A stretch of DNA of 64,000 bases from Borrelia turcica IST7 (GCF_003606285.1 NZ_CP028885.1:1-64000), one strand, 5' to 3'; positions 49,274-57,099 are shown, counted from the stretch's first letter. Notes: generated by a model not told the origin, from the sequence alone. Numbers and translations are program-made.

Positions 49274-50488
49274 ATGGTTAAGGTTATTTATATATTATTT
49301 TTATTGTTGTTAAGTTTAAATCTTACAGCTAAGGTACCCTCAAGGCCTTTTAATTTCAATAATTGGAATTTTGAACAAGATATTGAGGATGCATATGATT
49401 TAAGCTATGAATACAGGGAAGGAATGCTAATTAAGGCCACTGATTCAATTAGGCATCTTAAGGCTGACCGAATTTTAAAAAGAATAACAGAATTTGAGAA
49501 CTATTATGATGCTCTTTTAAATTTAATAAGAGATGATTTTTTTTTAAAAGTAGAGACTGAGTTTTTAAGGAAAGGTAACAATCATAGTGATGATGATATT
49601 TTCTTGGAAGTTGACCACAGAATTCAAGATATCATAGAAATTCCTATGGAAAGGCGTCTTGGAAAAGATAAGCATAGGCTTTTTAATTTTAGTAATAAGA
49701 ACTTGATTGAAAATCCCGATTATACCAAATTATTTATTAGCATACAGATGCGAGAGATTGAGTTTTTAGAAGATTATATTACGCGTAGGCTTGGTATAAA
49801 GTTAGATTCCCCACACGACAATTCAGTTAAAGCAAGACCAGCTAATGGAAATATGAGACCAGCTAATGGAAATATGAGACCAGCTAATGGAAATATGAGA
49901 CCAGCTAATGGAAATGTGAGACCAGCTAATGGAAATGCAAGACCAGCTAATGGAAATGTAAGACCAGTTGATGGAAATGTGAGACCAGCCAATGGAAATA
50001 TGAGACCAGTTGATGGAAATGTGAGACCAGTTGATGGAAATGTGAAACCTGTTGATGGAAATGTGAAACCTGTTGATGGAAATGTGAGACCAGTTAATGG
50101 AAGTGCGAGACCTGTTGGAAGTGTGAGACCTGTTGGAAGTGCGAGACCTGTTGGAAGTGCGAGACTAGCTGGAAGTGTGAGACCTGCTGGAAGTGCGAGA
50201 CCTAGTGGAAGTATGAGACCCAGTGGAAGTGCGAGACCTGCTGGAAGTGCGAGACCTAGTGGAAGTATGAGACCCAGTGGAAGTGCGAGACCTGCTGGAA
50301 GTGCGAGACCAGCTAGAAGTATGAGACCAGCTAGAAGTATGAGACCAGCTAGAAGTGTGAGACCAGCTGGAAGTATGAGACCAGCTAGAAGTGTGAGACC
50401 AGCTGGAAGTATGAGACCTGCTGGCAGTATGAGCCTTGATGGTAGTACTAGACTAGCTGACAGAAAAGATCTTTATAACTTTGAATAA
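49274..50488 (+). CDS. Exported phage-operon protein with long Arg-Pro repeat tail
   Basis: A 404-residue protein inside the baseplate operon. Signal peptide MVKVIYILFLLLLSLNLTAK (type I, no lipobox). Residues 20-187 are helical and charged (FNNWNFEQDIEDAYDLSYEY ... IEFLEDYITRRLGIKLD). Residues 188-386 are 13 heptads (RPANGNM type) followed without interruption by 18 hexads (RPAGSM type). The tail is strongly basic and disordered (one Arg or Lys per unit). The slot between DUF792 and DUF693 is known in cp32 for a secreted protein, but I know of no such repeat there. The repeats could bind peptidoglycan, glycosaminoglycans or DNA. Confidence 0.7.
   Translation: MVKVIYILFLLLLSLNLTAKVPSRPFNFNNWNFEQDIEDAYDLSYEYREGMLIKATDSIRHLKADRILKRITEFENYYDALLNLIRDDFFLKVETEFLRKGNNHSDDDIFLEVDHRIQDIIEIPMERRLGKDKHRLFNFSNKNLIENPDYTKLFISIQMREIEFLEDYITRRLGIKLDSPHDNSVKARPANGNMRPANGNMRPANGNMRPANGNVRPANGNARPANGNVRPVDGNVRPANGNMRPVDGNVRPVDGNVKPVDGNVKPVDGNVRPVNGSARPVGSVRPVGSARPVGSARLAGSVRPAGSARPSGSMRPSGSARPAGSARPSGSMRPSGSARPAGSARPARSMRPARSMRPARSVRPAGSMRPARSVRPAGSMRPAGSMSLDGSTRLADRKDLYNFE
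49835..50431 (+). repeat. In-frame tandem repeat, 13 x 21 bp then 18 x 18 bp
   Basis: The repeat begins at 49835 and ends at 50431, exactly 597 bases (273 + 324). The first block has units of 21 bp such as AGACCAGCTAATGGAAATATG. The second has 18-bp units such as AGACCTGCTGGAAGTGCG. Both begin with AGA CCN. Variation is mostly A/G at the last codon and GCT/GTT at the third. Confidence 0.95.
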
Positions 50489-50537
50489 CTTGTGACAACA
50501 ATCATGTTTTATTCACTAGTTAATAAAGGAATTGTTT

Positions 50538-51470
50538 ATGTTGTTGTTTCAATATAACTTTAAAATAGAGTTTTATAGTGTGAACAGGGGTGCCATTAGC
50601 CTTAGGCCTAAGCTTGTAATAAAGACAAAGGATGGTGCTCCTCTTGTTAATATTTTAATTAGTAATGAATATTTAACTTCAAGCTTGATGCAATGCAAAA
50701 AGGCACGGTTGCAGTTGTTTAATATGCCTTTGAATTTTAATAAGTCTTTAAAAATTGGAGATGTTGTTAAGATATATTACGGAAAGTTTTCTTATGAAGC
50801 GAATATAGACTATAAGTTCATTATGGCTGGATACTTGGGAGCACCTATTGATTTTGATTTTGAAAATGGCGATTTTATTTGTGAGTATGATGTTTACCTT
50901 ATAACAAAAGATACATTTTTAAATAAAAAACTTCCTGTTAAGAATTTTCATGGTCAATCATTAGAAGACGCAATAAGGGAAGTATTTAAAGACAAGGCCG
51001 TTATTCATATTGGCAGAGAAGACAGAGAGCGCACAATAGATGAGAGTTTTTATGTATCAACCTTTAAAGAGTTTATAGAAAAGCTTTTGGGTAAATATGT
51101 TCATTCAATATTTGTTGATTCTGGGGATTTGACTAGTGAGGTTGATACTAGGTTTATTTTTATAAATTTTAATGCGTTAGGTGGTGTTGGGAGGTCTTAT
51201 AAGAATTTACAAGACTATGCACTCTTATTTATTCCTCAAAAGGAAGTAAGGGCATTGGGGCAGTTTACTTTTAATTTTTGGAACGCCACACTTCTTTTCA
51301 CAGACAAGATTAAGGTAGGGGACAGAGTTAAGTTTATAAATCGATATGGAGAAGTTGTAAAGGCTATTGTACAAGAGACAAGTGCTCATTTAAGCAACAT
51401 AGGTGATTGCACATTAAAATTAAAGCTTTACGATGAATCTAATGAACTAGGTAAGGTAGTATATGAATAA
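50538..51470 (+). CDS. Phage baseplate hub protein, DUF693
   Basis: A 310-residue protein; start set at ATG 50538, seven bases after AAAGGAA; a TTG lies two codons upstream. Features: FSYEANIDYKFIMAGYLGAP, then ENGDFICEYDVYLITKDTFL, then IHIGREDRERTIDESF, and the C-terminal VGDRVKFINRYGEVVKAIVQ. It resembles gp27/gpD-like hub proteins in beta-domain layout and lies before the spike gene, as DUF693 does in cp32. It overlaps the next gene by eight bases. Confidence 0.65.
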   Translation: MLLFQYNFKIEFYSVNRGAISLRPKLVIKTKDGAPLVNILISNEYLTSSLMQCKKARLQLFNMPLNFNKSLKIGDVVKIYYGKFSYEANIDYKFIMAGYLGAPIDFDFENGDFICEYDVYLITKDTFLNKKLPVKNFHGQSLEDAIREVFKDKAVIHIGREDRERTIDESFYVSTFKEFIEKLLGKYVHSIFVDSGDLTSEVDTRFIFINFNALGGVGRSYKNLQDYALLFIPQKEVRALGQFTFNFWNATLLFTDKIKVGDRVKFINRYGEVVKAIVQETSAHLSNIGDCTLKLKLYDESNELGKVVYE

Positions 51471-52083
51471 AAATTATGATGTTTGCAGAAGTTTAGGCAG
51501 TTTAAGCAATGACTCTCTGGCACTTGAGGATGCTAGGCAATATTTGCACAAGAATGTGTTTATTTGCAGGATTGGTGTTATTAAACAGTTTGATTTTAAA
51601 ACTCAGGAAGGGGTTGTTTTAATTGAAGAATATGATGATTTGGGTATCTCAACTCGTAATATTTCAAGCCTAAGGCTTTCTCTTAAAGAAGGCGATAAGG
51701 TAATATTGCTTCAAAGTAGTATCAATATTTTCAATGAATCGGATAATAATTATTTTGACAAAAACTATTTTTATATCTTAAATGCCATAGACCCTAAGTG
51801 TGCAAGCATTAAGATAGATAAATTTAATATATCTTCAAAGGAACTGGGCATTAAAAGCGACAAGTTAGGACTTGATGCTAAGAATGCAAGCCTTGAGGGC
51901 GAGAGCATTAAGGTTTCTGTTAAGTCTTTAGTCATTGAAGCGGACAGCATTTCATTTAAAGGAAAAGTATATATTAATGGTAAATTATTTGAAAGTCATA
52001 CGCATGGCGGGGGTAGCATAATGTATGTTAATGCAACAGGAACCCCTACTCTTGTAACGGGCAATACTTCAGGTGTTTCTTAA
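51463..52083 (+). CDS. Phage baseplate spike/puncturing protein, DUF777
   Basis: A 206-residue protein of gpV/gp5-C type: N-terminal OB-like part (FICRIGVIKQFDFKTQEGVV, LSLKEGDKVILLQSSINIF), then a regular strand segment (SIKIDKFNISSKELGIKSDK, ASLEGESIKVSVKSLVIEAD) as in beta-helical spikes, and a His-rich tip (LFESHTHGGGSIM). It is the last gene of this block. In cp32 the gp25-like gene follows, but here a short gap and a minus-strand gene follow. The DUF777 to gp25 junction is therefore broken at 52083. Confidence 0.75.
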   Translation: MNKNYDVCRSLGSLSNDSLALEDARQYLHKNVFICRIGVIKQFDFKTQEGVVLIEEYDDLGISTRNISSLRLSLKEGDKVILLQSSINIFNESDNNYFDKNYFYILNAIDPKCASIKIDKFNISSKELGIKSDKLGLDAKNASLEGESIKVSVKSLVIEADSISFKGKVYINGKLFESHTHGGGSIMYVNATGTPTLVTGNTSGVS

Positions 52084-52184
52084 GTCTGGGGGGACTAATA
52101 TTTAGAATCCATTAAAATAAAGCCTAAATATTAGTCAAGTGATTTAGTTATTTTGTCTTTTATAAAGTTCTTTATTCAAATATG

Positions 52185-52559
52185 CTATGTTGAGAACATA
52201 TGATTAATTATCTTGTTCATTTCTCCGTTTATATCTGGCTTTATTTCCTGTAATATTTCTCTTTTTATTTCTTCCTTTACTGCTTCTAATACGCCTCTTT
52301 TTATTTCTTGATTTATTTCTTGCTTTATATCTTGCATTACACTTTCTCGTATCTTTTCTCTTATGTCTTTCATCATCCCTTGCTTAACTTTTTCTTTTAT
52401 GTCTTTATTGACATCACTAGCAATACCTTGCTCCACCGCTTTCCTGACCCCGTTCCTTATAGTAAGGTTTATATCGATTTTGATATCTTGTATTATTAGT
52501 TTTATCAAGGAATCCATATTTTCATGTAAATATTCTATTTTTTCACTTAAGTAATCCAT
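52185..52559 (-). CDS. Helical repeat protein (possible Bdr-like), 124 residues
   Basis: Minus-strand protein without export signal. From residue 25 to the end it is one long amphipathic helix in which Ile/Val recur every three or four residues: DVNKDIKEKVKQGMMKDIRE, then QDIKQEINQEIKRGVLEAVK. Repeats of the form QDIKQEINQEI are irregular. Bdr proteins of Borrelia are also repetitive helical proteins encoded near cp32-like genes, but this protein lacks the usual Bdr terminal membrane helix and KIDNVE repeats. The start (ATG at 52559) has only a poor ribosome site. Confidence 0.55.
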   Translation of the reverse strand: MDYLSEKIEYLHENMDSLIKLIIQDIKIDINLTIRNGVRKAVEQGIASDVNKDIKEKVKQGMMKDIREKIRESVMQDIKQEINQEIKRGVLEAVKEEIKREILQEIKPDINGEMNKIINHMFST

Positions 52560-52707
52560 GTCATTATTCTAATACCTATTACATTAAATTGATAGTTTTA
52601 TTTAATAAAATAAATGTAAAAATTTATCTGAGTGATTATGTAGGCTCGTGGAAGAGAAAAATGAACACTACAACCTATTTAGCATAGGGAATATAGTAGC
52701 TAGGCTT

Positions 52708-53016
52708 TTAGTATCGTCTTCGTCCTCGCCTGCCACTTCCTCCTATTTTTTTCCCATGCTTCTTGTAATTGTCATAGTACCACTTGTTGTAAGCTTTCTT
52801 GTCCTTGCTACCCCCGTAGTAACCTCCTCCATAGTCATATTCTTGTGTTTTATCATCAAGAGCTTTTGTTGTAAGAGAATTAGTATCATCCTTGATTTTG
52901 TTTAATTCTGATTCTGGTTTTTTGGTTGTTTTCGTTAATTTTTCATGAAAATCGGAAATCAGACCACAAGACATCATAAAAAGTAAAAATACTGTTTTAA
53001 TTAAAAAGTTTGTCAT
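52708..53016 (-). CDS. Lipoprotein with Arg/Gly-rich C-terminal tail, copy 1
   Basis: A 102-residue lipoprotein on the minus strand: signal peptide ends FLLFMMSC, then GLISDFHEKL. A linker leads to a Tyr/Gly stretch (YDYGGGYYGG). A block shared with the next gene follows (DKKAYNKWYYDNYKKHGKK), ending GGSGRRGRRRY. The last 25 residues are extremely basic and end in an RGG/RGR pattern. A lipid-anchored basic tail could bind DNA, heparin-like polymers or acidic lipids. Confidence 0.65.
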   Translation of the reverse strand: MTNFLIKTVFLLFMMSCGLISDFHEKLTKTTKKPESELNKIKDDTNSLTTKALDDKTQEYDYGGGYYGGSKDKKAYNKWYYDNYKKHGKKIGGSGRRGRRRY

Positions 53017-53124
53017 AAGCTAGCTCAAAATTAGTTATTATCAACATTACTCTAAAGAAGATAGAAAGAAGAAAATAACTATTATACTGCCTATAGTCTA
53101 GGGAATATAGTAGTTAGGCTGTGG

Positions 53125-53319
53125 CTAGCGTCTTCTTCCCCGTCCGCCACTTCTTCCTCTTTTTATTCCATGTTTCTTGTAATTGTCATAGTACCATTTG
53201 TTGTAACCTTTCTTGTCCTTACTGTCACCGTGGTAACCTGAGCTATCTTCTGTGGAAGTGCTCTTACAAGAGATGACGCAAAGTAAAAGTATTATTATTT
53301 GAATGAAAATTTTGTTCAT
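53125..53319 (-). CDS. Lipoprotein with Arg/Gly-rich C-terminal tail, copy 2
   Basis: A 64-residue paralogue. Start set at the ATG at 53319 behind GGAGGGGATATTA; an ATG seven codons upstream overlaps that site. Signal peptide ends LLLCVISC, then KSTSTEDSS. Shared block SKDKKGYNKWYYDNYKKHG, ending RGRSGGRGRRR. The DNA of the last 40 codons is very close to that of copy 1, so the duplication is recent or recombining. The mature peptide is only 45 residues. Confidence 0.65.
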   Translation of the reverse strand: MNKIFIQIIILLLCVISCKSTSTEDSSGYHGDSKDKKGYNKWYYDNYKKHGIKRGRSGGRGRRR

Positions 53320-53430
53320 TAATATCCCCTCCGTATGCATAAAAGTAGCGCAGTATTAACTATAATAAGCTAATTACATGTTTATGCTTGCCAATTATTA
53401 GTCATACCGTTGTTGTGGTTCAAATAAAAG

Positions 53431-53462
53431 AAAAAGCAAGGCCACATGACCTTGCTTTTTTA
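53431..53462 (-). terminator. Rho-independent terminator
   Basis: AAAAAGCAAGG and CCTTGCTTTTT pair around an eight-base loop. It can serve the minus-strand gene ending at 53489. Confidence 0.85.
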
Positions 53463-53488
53463 TGTTTTAAATGAGGTGATTTAAATAA

Positions 53489-54400
53489 TTAGATTTTAAA
53501 ATTAATTTTAGCTGCTTGTATGTGTTTGAATAATGTGTTGTCCCAGAAGTCTTTGGTGAAAGTTGTAATAGTTTGTATTTGAGTGTCAACATCGTTGTAT
53601 TGAATATAGTAAAAGCGTGCTGCTAAATTAGTTGGGTATCCCATTTCTAGGTTATTTTTCAATCCTTCGTTGTTTTGGATGCTATTTAAATTTTTATAAA
53701 CATTAAACATTTTTGTTATGTGTTCATAATTAACTAAGTCTTTTTCTTGGGACTCATTAAGCTTCTTAAAGAAAGTATTAATTGAGTCGACAAGTTCATT
53801 ATCTCTGTTTATAGAACTTGATAGTTGTGCTCCTTTCAATAGAGAATCTTTAATAAATAATAGCTTTTCATCTATTAATTCTCTCTCAGCCTGTTTTGCA
53901 GCTGCCTCTTTAGCTTTTCTTGTAGCCTCAGCCTCAGCCTTTTCTGCTGCTTCTTTAGCTTGTCTTGCTAGCTCAGCCTGCTTTTCTTCCTCAGCTTTTC
54001 TTGTAGCCTCAGCCTTAGCCTTTTCTTCTGCCACTTCAGCCTGTTTATCTAGCTCATCCTGTTTTGCCACTTCTTCTTCTTGCCCCACTGCCACTTCTTC
54101 AGCTTTTGGTTGCTCTTCATCCTGCTTCACCACGGCTTCTTCTTCCTGTTTTGGCTCTTCCTGTTTACCCACCTCAGGCTGCTTGCCCGCTTCATCATTG
54201 TTCTGTGCCACATAATCTTTATATATATCCAAAGCTTCATCTGCTAGTTTAAGAACATCTTTATTATTTAAAAGGTCTGTTGTTGTTTGCAATAATTTTT
54301 CTTGTAAATCTTCACCGCTACCACCTAGTGATGATAATTCTTTATCAAAGTGACAACTTGATAATAGTAGCACTAAAGTTATTGTTATTAATTTTTTCAT
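53489..54400 (-). CDS. Lipoprotein with long charged coiled-coil, 303 residues
   Basis: Minus-strand lipoprotein, ribosome site GGAGAAG. Signal peptide MKKLITITLVLLLSSC, then HFDKELSSLG. Residues 70-185 are a highly charged Glu/Lys/Ala region with TolA-like units (EEKAKAEATRKAEEEKQAEL, then AKEAAEKAEAEATRKAKEAA). It could form a single long helix. The C-terminal domain (KLLFIKDSLLKGAQLSS ... FYYIQYNDVDTQIQT ... HIQAAKINFKI) is helical. The shape suggests an extended stalk displaying a distal domain. The charged repeats may recombine. Confidence 0.7.
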   Translation of the reverse strand: MKKLITITLVLLLSSCHFDKELSSLGGSGEDLQEKLLQTTTDLLNNKDVLKLADEALDIYKDYVAQNNDEAGKQPEVGKQEEPKQEEEAVVKQDEEQPKAEEVAVGQEEEVAKQDELDKQAEVAEEKAKAEATRKAEEEKQAELARQAKEAAEKAEAEATRKAKEAAAKQAERELIDEKLLFIKDSLLKGAQLSSSINRDNELVDSINTFFKKLNESQEKDLVNYEHITKMFNVYKNLNSIQNNEGLKNNLEMGYPTNLAARFYYIQYNDVDTQIQTITTFTKDFWDNTLFKHIQAAKINFKI

Positions 54401-54773
54401 AATTCTTCTCCTGCATATGCTTTTATTTTAAAGATATAAATAAACATATTTAAGCATACAATTGTTAATTTAACGCAATTTATCTCATTTCAAATAAAAT
54501 GCATAAATTTTTTACTACATTTTTAATGTTAATAATAATTAAAACATATTTTCTAATTTTATATAGAGTTTAATCTTTTTAAGTAATACATGAGTAAAGA
54601 CAATAAAAGCCCCAGGTTAATTAAAAGGTTAAATTAGCATTTTTAGAAAGAGATTGGCGTTACAAAATAAAATTAGTATATAATTGTTATCATTATGATA
54701 TTAAATCATACTAATTTAATAATTAATATATAATAATATAATTGCTATTTGTTAATTATCAAAAGGAGATTTA
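54401..54773. other. Divergent promoter region between the minus-strand and PF54 blocks
   Basis: About 370 AT-rich bases, upstream of genes on both sides. TAGTATA at about 54676 again lacks symmetry and is not a telomere. The dyad AAATCATACTAATTT with neighbours and the last AAAAGGAG site belong to the gene at 54774. Confidence 0.5.
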
Positions 54774-56159
54774 ATGAAAAGAATTAGTATAATATTGTTT
54801 ATTTTACTTACTGTGTTAATGGGATGTCGTCAAGAAGGGGTCAGTCTTGTTGGATGGAAGAGATTTTCTAAAACAGAAAAAAAGACAGAGGCAAAAAGCG
54901 GAATAAATACAGGCGTAGGAACAGAAACAAACGCAGGAAAGAAAGATGAAGCAGGGAAAGAAGAATCAAACACAGCAGATGATACAACAAAGGAAGAAGA
55001 GTCGGAAGTAAAACCAACAGATGATACAAAAGAAAAAGATAAAGTAGCAGAAGTAGGTGTAACGGGTGATACAAAAAAAGAAGATAAATTAGCAGGAGCA
55101 AACCCAGCAGGTGAAGCAAAAAAAGAAGAAGAAGTAGTAAAAGATAAAGGAAATACAGGGAGTGGAGCAAGTGTAGCAACAGCTACAACTGAAACAAGTG
55201 TAGCAGTTCCAACAAGTGCACCAGAACCAGCAAATGCACCAGAACCAGCAAATGCACCAGAACCAGCAAATGCACCAGAACCAGCAAATGCACCAGAGCC
55301 AGCAAGGGCGCCAGAACCAGCAAGTGCAACAGTGCCAGCAAGTGAACCAGTACCGGCAAGCGCACCAGCACCAGCAAGTTCCCCAGCGCCAACAAGTGCC
55401 CCAGCACCAGAAGTAAAACCAACAGATGATGCAGAAAATAAAACAAAAGAGCAGGAAGATAAAAAAAATGCAGTCCAAGACTCAATACAGCAGGATAGTG
55501 TTGACTCAATAAAGAAGGCTGAAGAGCCAAAACAAGACCCTTACCTTGAACTAGAGAGAAGAGTAAAGTCATTTAAGAGCGAGCTTGATGATGCTAAGAG
55601 TACATTTGTATCGCAAGGCCATTCATTTACTGCTCTTGTAGACAGACTCAGTAAGATAGGGGGTATTACAATTAGGTATGGGCATTATAGTACTCCAAAG
55701 GTACAGCATAATATATATTCATCTTTAAAGTATGATGCTCTTGATATAAAACAGTTTGAAGAAATATTTGTTAAGCTACCACTTAATAGAGTTGACTTAG
55801 GCGGGAGTGACAATAAGTATATTGCCAGATTGTTGGTAACGTTGCTAAATAGCATTGGGAATTTAACTAATGGGGTGATAAATGAGAGTTTTAAGGATGC
55901 AGGCCTAGCAAAACTTAAGAACAGTCAAGACGCAACAGCTATTCCTACAGCTCTAAAGCTTTTAAATGAATTTATTTCTAAGAGAGAAGAATTAATAAAT
56001 AATATCCAAAAACAGTTGTCAAGAGCAGGCGCTCAGAAGAATAATGAAGCATTGATGAGAGCAGAATTGCTTAAAATAACAGACAAAAACTCAGATATTA
56101 ATAAAGAAAACAAGAATCTTGATAATATAAGAAAAAATATTAGAAAGATAGTTAAATAA
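54774..56159 (+). CDS. PF54-like lipoprotein with Pro-Ala-Glu stalk, 461 residues
   Basis: The largest PF54 member. Signal peptide MKRISIILFILLTVLMGC, then RQEGVSLVG. Residues 30-140 are an acidic/Lys linker containing EVKPTDDTKEKDK-type repeats. Residues about 143-215 are repeats APEPAN, APEPAR, ASAPAP. Then another EVKPTDDAE unit. The C-terminal PF54 domain follows (IYSSLKYDALDIKQFEEIF, LLNSIGNLTNGVINESFKDA, ALKLLNEFISKREELINNIQ). The stalk would hold the domain far from the membrane. The 18-bp units (GCACCAGAACCAGCAAAT) are near-identical and likely unstable in number. Confidence 0.78.
   Translation: MKRISIILFILLTVLMGCRQEGVSLVGWKRFSKTEKKTEAKSGINTGVGTETNAGKKDEAGKEESNTADDTTKEEESEVKPTDDTKEKDKVAEVGVTGDTKKEDKLAGANPAGEAKKEEEVVKDKGNTGSGASVATATTETSVAVPTSAPEPANAPEPANAPEPANAPEPANAPEPARAPEPASATVPASEPVPASAPAPASSPAPTSAPAPEVKPTDDAENKTKEQEDKKNAVQDSIQQDSVDSIKKAEEPKQDPYLELERRVKSFKSELDDAKSTFVSQGHSFTALVDRLSKIGGITIRYGHYSTPKVQHNIYSSLKYDALDIKQFEEIFVKLPLNRVDLGGSDNKYIARLLVTLLNSIGNLTNGVINESFKDAGLAKLKNSQDATAIPTALKLLNEFISKREELINNIQKQLSRAGAQKNNEALMRAELLKITDKNSDINKENKNLDNIRKNIRKIVK
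55216..55415 (+). repeat. In-frame 18-bp tandem repeat (APEPAN units)
   Basis: GCACCAGAACCAGCAAAT repeats four times almost exactly from 55216, then degenerates into related units (APEPAS, EPVPAS, APAPAS) to about 55415. Confidence 0.85.
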
Positions 56160-56160
56160 A

Positions 56161-56190
56161 GGAGGCCAGAGTACTGGTCTTCTCTTTTTA
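56161..56190 (+). terminator. Rho-independent terminator
   Basis: AGGCCAG and CTGGTCT pair with one wobble around AGTA, followed by TCTCTTTTT. Confidence 0.7.
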
Positions 56191-56216
56191 TATATATATA
56201 TTTATAATTGGAAAAT

Positions 56217-56256
56217 CATGTTAGGCTTAATATATAATGGTATTAAGTCTAACATG
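56217..56256 (+). promoter_or_regulatory. Operator-like 16-bp inverted repeat
   Basis: CATGTTAGGCTTAATA (56217-56232) and TATTAAGTCTAACATG (56241-56256) are reverse complements with one mismatch and an eight-base spacer. It lies 50-90 bases upstream of the gene at 56309. A related repeat lies before the pseudogene at 56865. Confidence 0.65.
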
Positions 56257-56308
56257 ATAATTAATATATAAGTAAATAATGCATAGTATGTATTAAAGGA
56301 GAGATTAC

Positions 56309-56713
56309 ATGAGAAAATATGTAATAGTGTTTTTTATGTTACTTGCAGTTTTGATGAGTTGTAGCCAAGAGGCAGGAAAGGAAATAAGTAAATCAGTGAT
56401 AGAGAAAGTCTACGAGGACGAGATAGAGAAAGATGAAGAAGAGGAAGAAGACGAAGAAGACGACGAAGAAGGTGAAGTAAAAGACAAACGTAGAGTAAAA
56501 GAGTTTCTTTATGCTAACCTTGAAAAGAAAGTAAATGATTACCTAGCAGAGATTAAAGCAAACTTGTCAGAAATAGAGGTAAAAAAGCAAATTAAAGCAT
56601 TTATTAATAAAGAGATGCAAAAGATGACAAACAGCAATTTAAATTTACAAGGAATACTTCAAAGGCTCAAAAAAATCTCAGAGGATGTTGAAAGATTAAA
56701 TAAAGCTCAGTAA
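56309..56713 (+). CDS. Lipoprotein with acidic run, probable shortened PF54 relative
   Basis: A 134-residue lipoprotein with ribosome site AAAGGAGAG. Signal peptide MRKYVIVFFMLLAVLMSC, then SQEAGKEISK, like the PF54 genes that follow (MSC-SQ). Residues 40-58 are almost all Glu/Asp (KDEEEEEDEEDDEEGEVKD). The rest is helical (RVKEFLYANLEKKVNDYLAE ... ILQRLKKISEDVERLNK). The middle of the PF54 domain, with the YAGLEYD motif, is missing. So it may be a deletion derivative that kept the first and last helices. Confidence 0.6.
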   Translation: MRKYVIVFFMLLAVLMSCSQEAGKEISKSVIEKVYEDEIEKDEEEEEDEEDDEEGEVKDKRRVKEFLYANLEKKVNDYLAEIKANLSEIEVKKQIKAFINKEMQKMTNSNLNLQGILQRLKKISEDVERLNKAQ

Positions 56714-56762
56714 AAAGAGCATCTTTTATATCTTATTTTATAGAGTAATTTTAGCAATGTTT

Positions 56763-56800
56763 ATGTTAAACTTAATATGTAATGATATCAAGTTTAACTT
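56763..56800 (+). promoter_or_regulatory. Operator-like inverted repeat, second copy
   Basis: ATGTTAAACTTAATA and TATCAAGTTTAACTT pair with two mismatches across eight bases. It has the same size, spacing and sequence style (GTTA.RCTTAATA) as the one at 56217, and lies about 65 bases before the dead gene at 56865. Confidence 0.55.
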
Positions 56801-56864
56801 GATAATTGCTATATAATTGATATAGAAATAAAAAGGTAATGATATTATATTGAAGGAGCATTAC

Positions 56865-56984
56865 ATGAGGAGATAAATAATATTATTTATGTTACTTGTA
56901 GTGTGAATGATCTTATTTTGTAAAAAAGTAAAGAATATATTGATAATTTTTAAATTCAATAATCATAGAAATAAATTCGTTTAA
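56865..56984 (+). pseudogene. Dead lipoprotein gene start (signal peptide with two stops)
   Basis: Behind an intact GAAGGAGC site, ATG AGG AGA TAA opens a frame with a stop at codon 4 and another at codon 14. Read through, it gives MRR-IILFMLLVV-MILFC, matching the signal peptide MRKYVIVFFMLLAVLMSC of the gene at 56309. The rest decays into AT-rich sequence and ends in TAA at 56982. Confidence 0.65.
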
Positions 56985-57099
56985 TCATTAAAAAGGAGCA
57001 GATGGCTCTTATGACACAGAGTAGATGAATTTAAAATACCTATTTATAATTGAAATAAATGTAAATGATAATTAGTCAAAATAGAAAAAGGAGGATTAC

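Larger units (their letters stand above)
56714..57099. other. Region with operator-like repeat and dead lipoprotein start
   Basis: It contains the inverted repeat at 56763-56800, the pseudogene at 56865-56984, and the promoter of the gene at 57100 with ribosome site AAAAAGGAGG. Confidence 0.6.

Noticed and set aside
49835..50431. CRISPR-like regular repeats
   Set aside because: The units are contiguous 21-bp and 18-bp multiples of three without spacers, inside one open reading frame. They are protein repeats.
55089..55572. Minus-strand open frames rich in Cys/Trp or Leu/Val
   Set aside because: They are mirror frames of the Pro-Ala-Glu and Lys/Glu repeats of the gene at 54774, with no ribosome site and an implausible composition.
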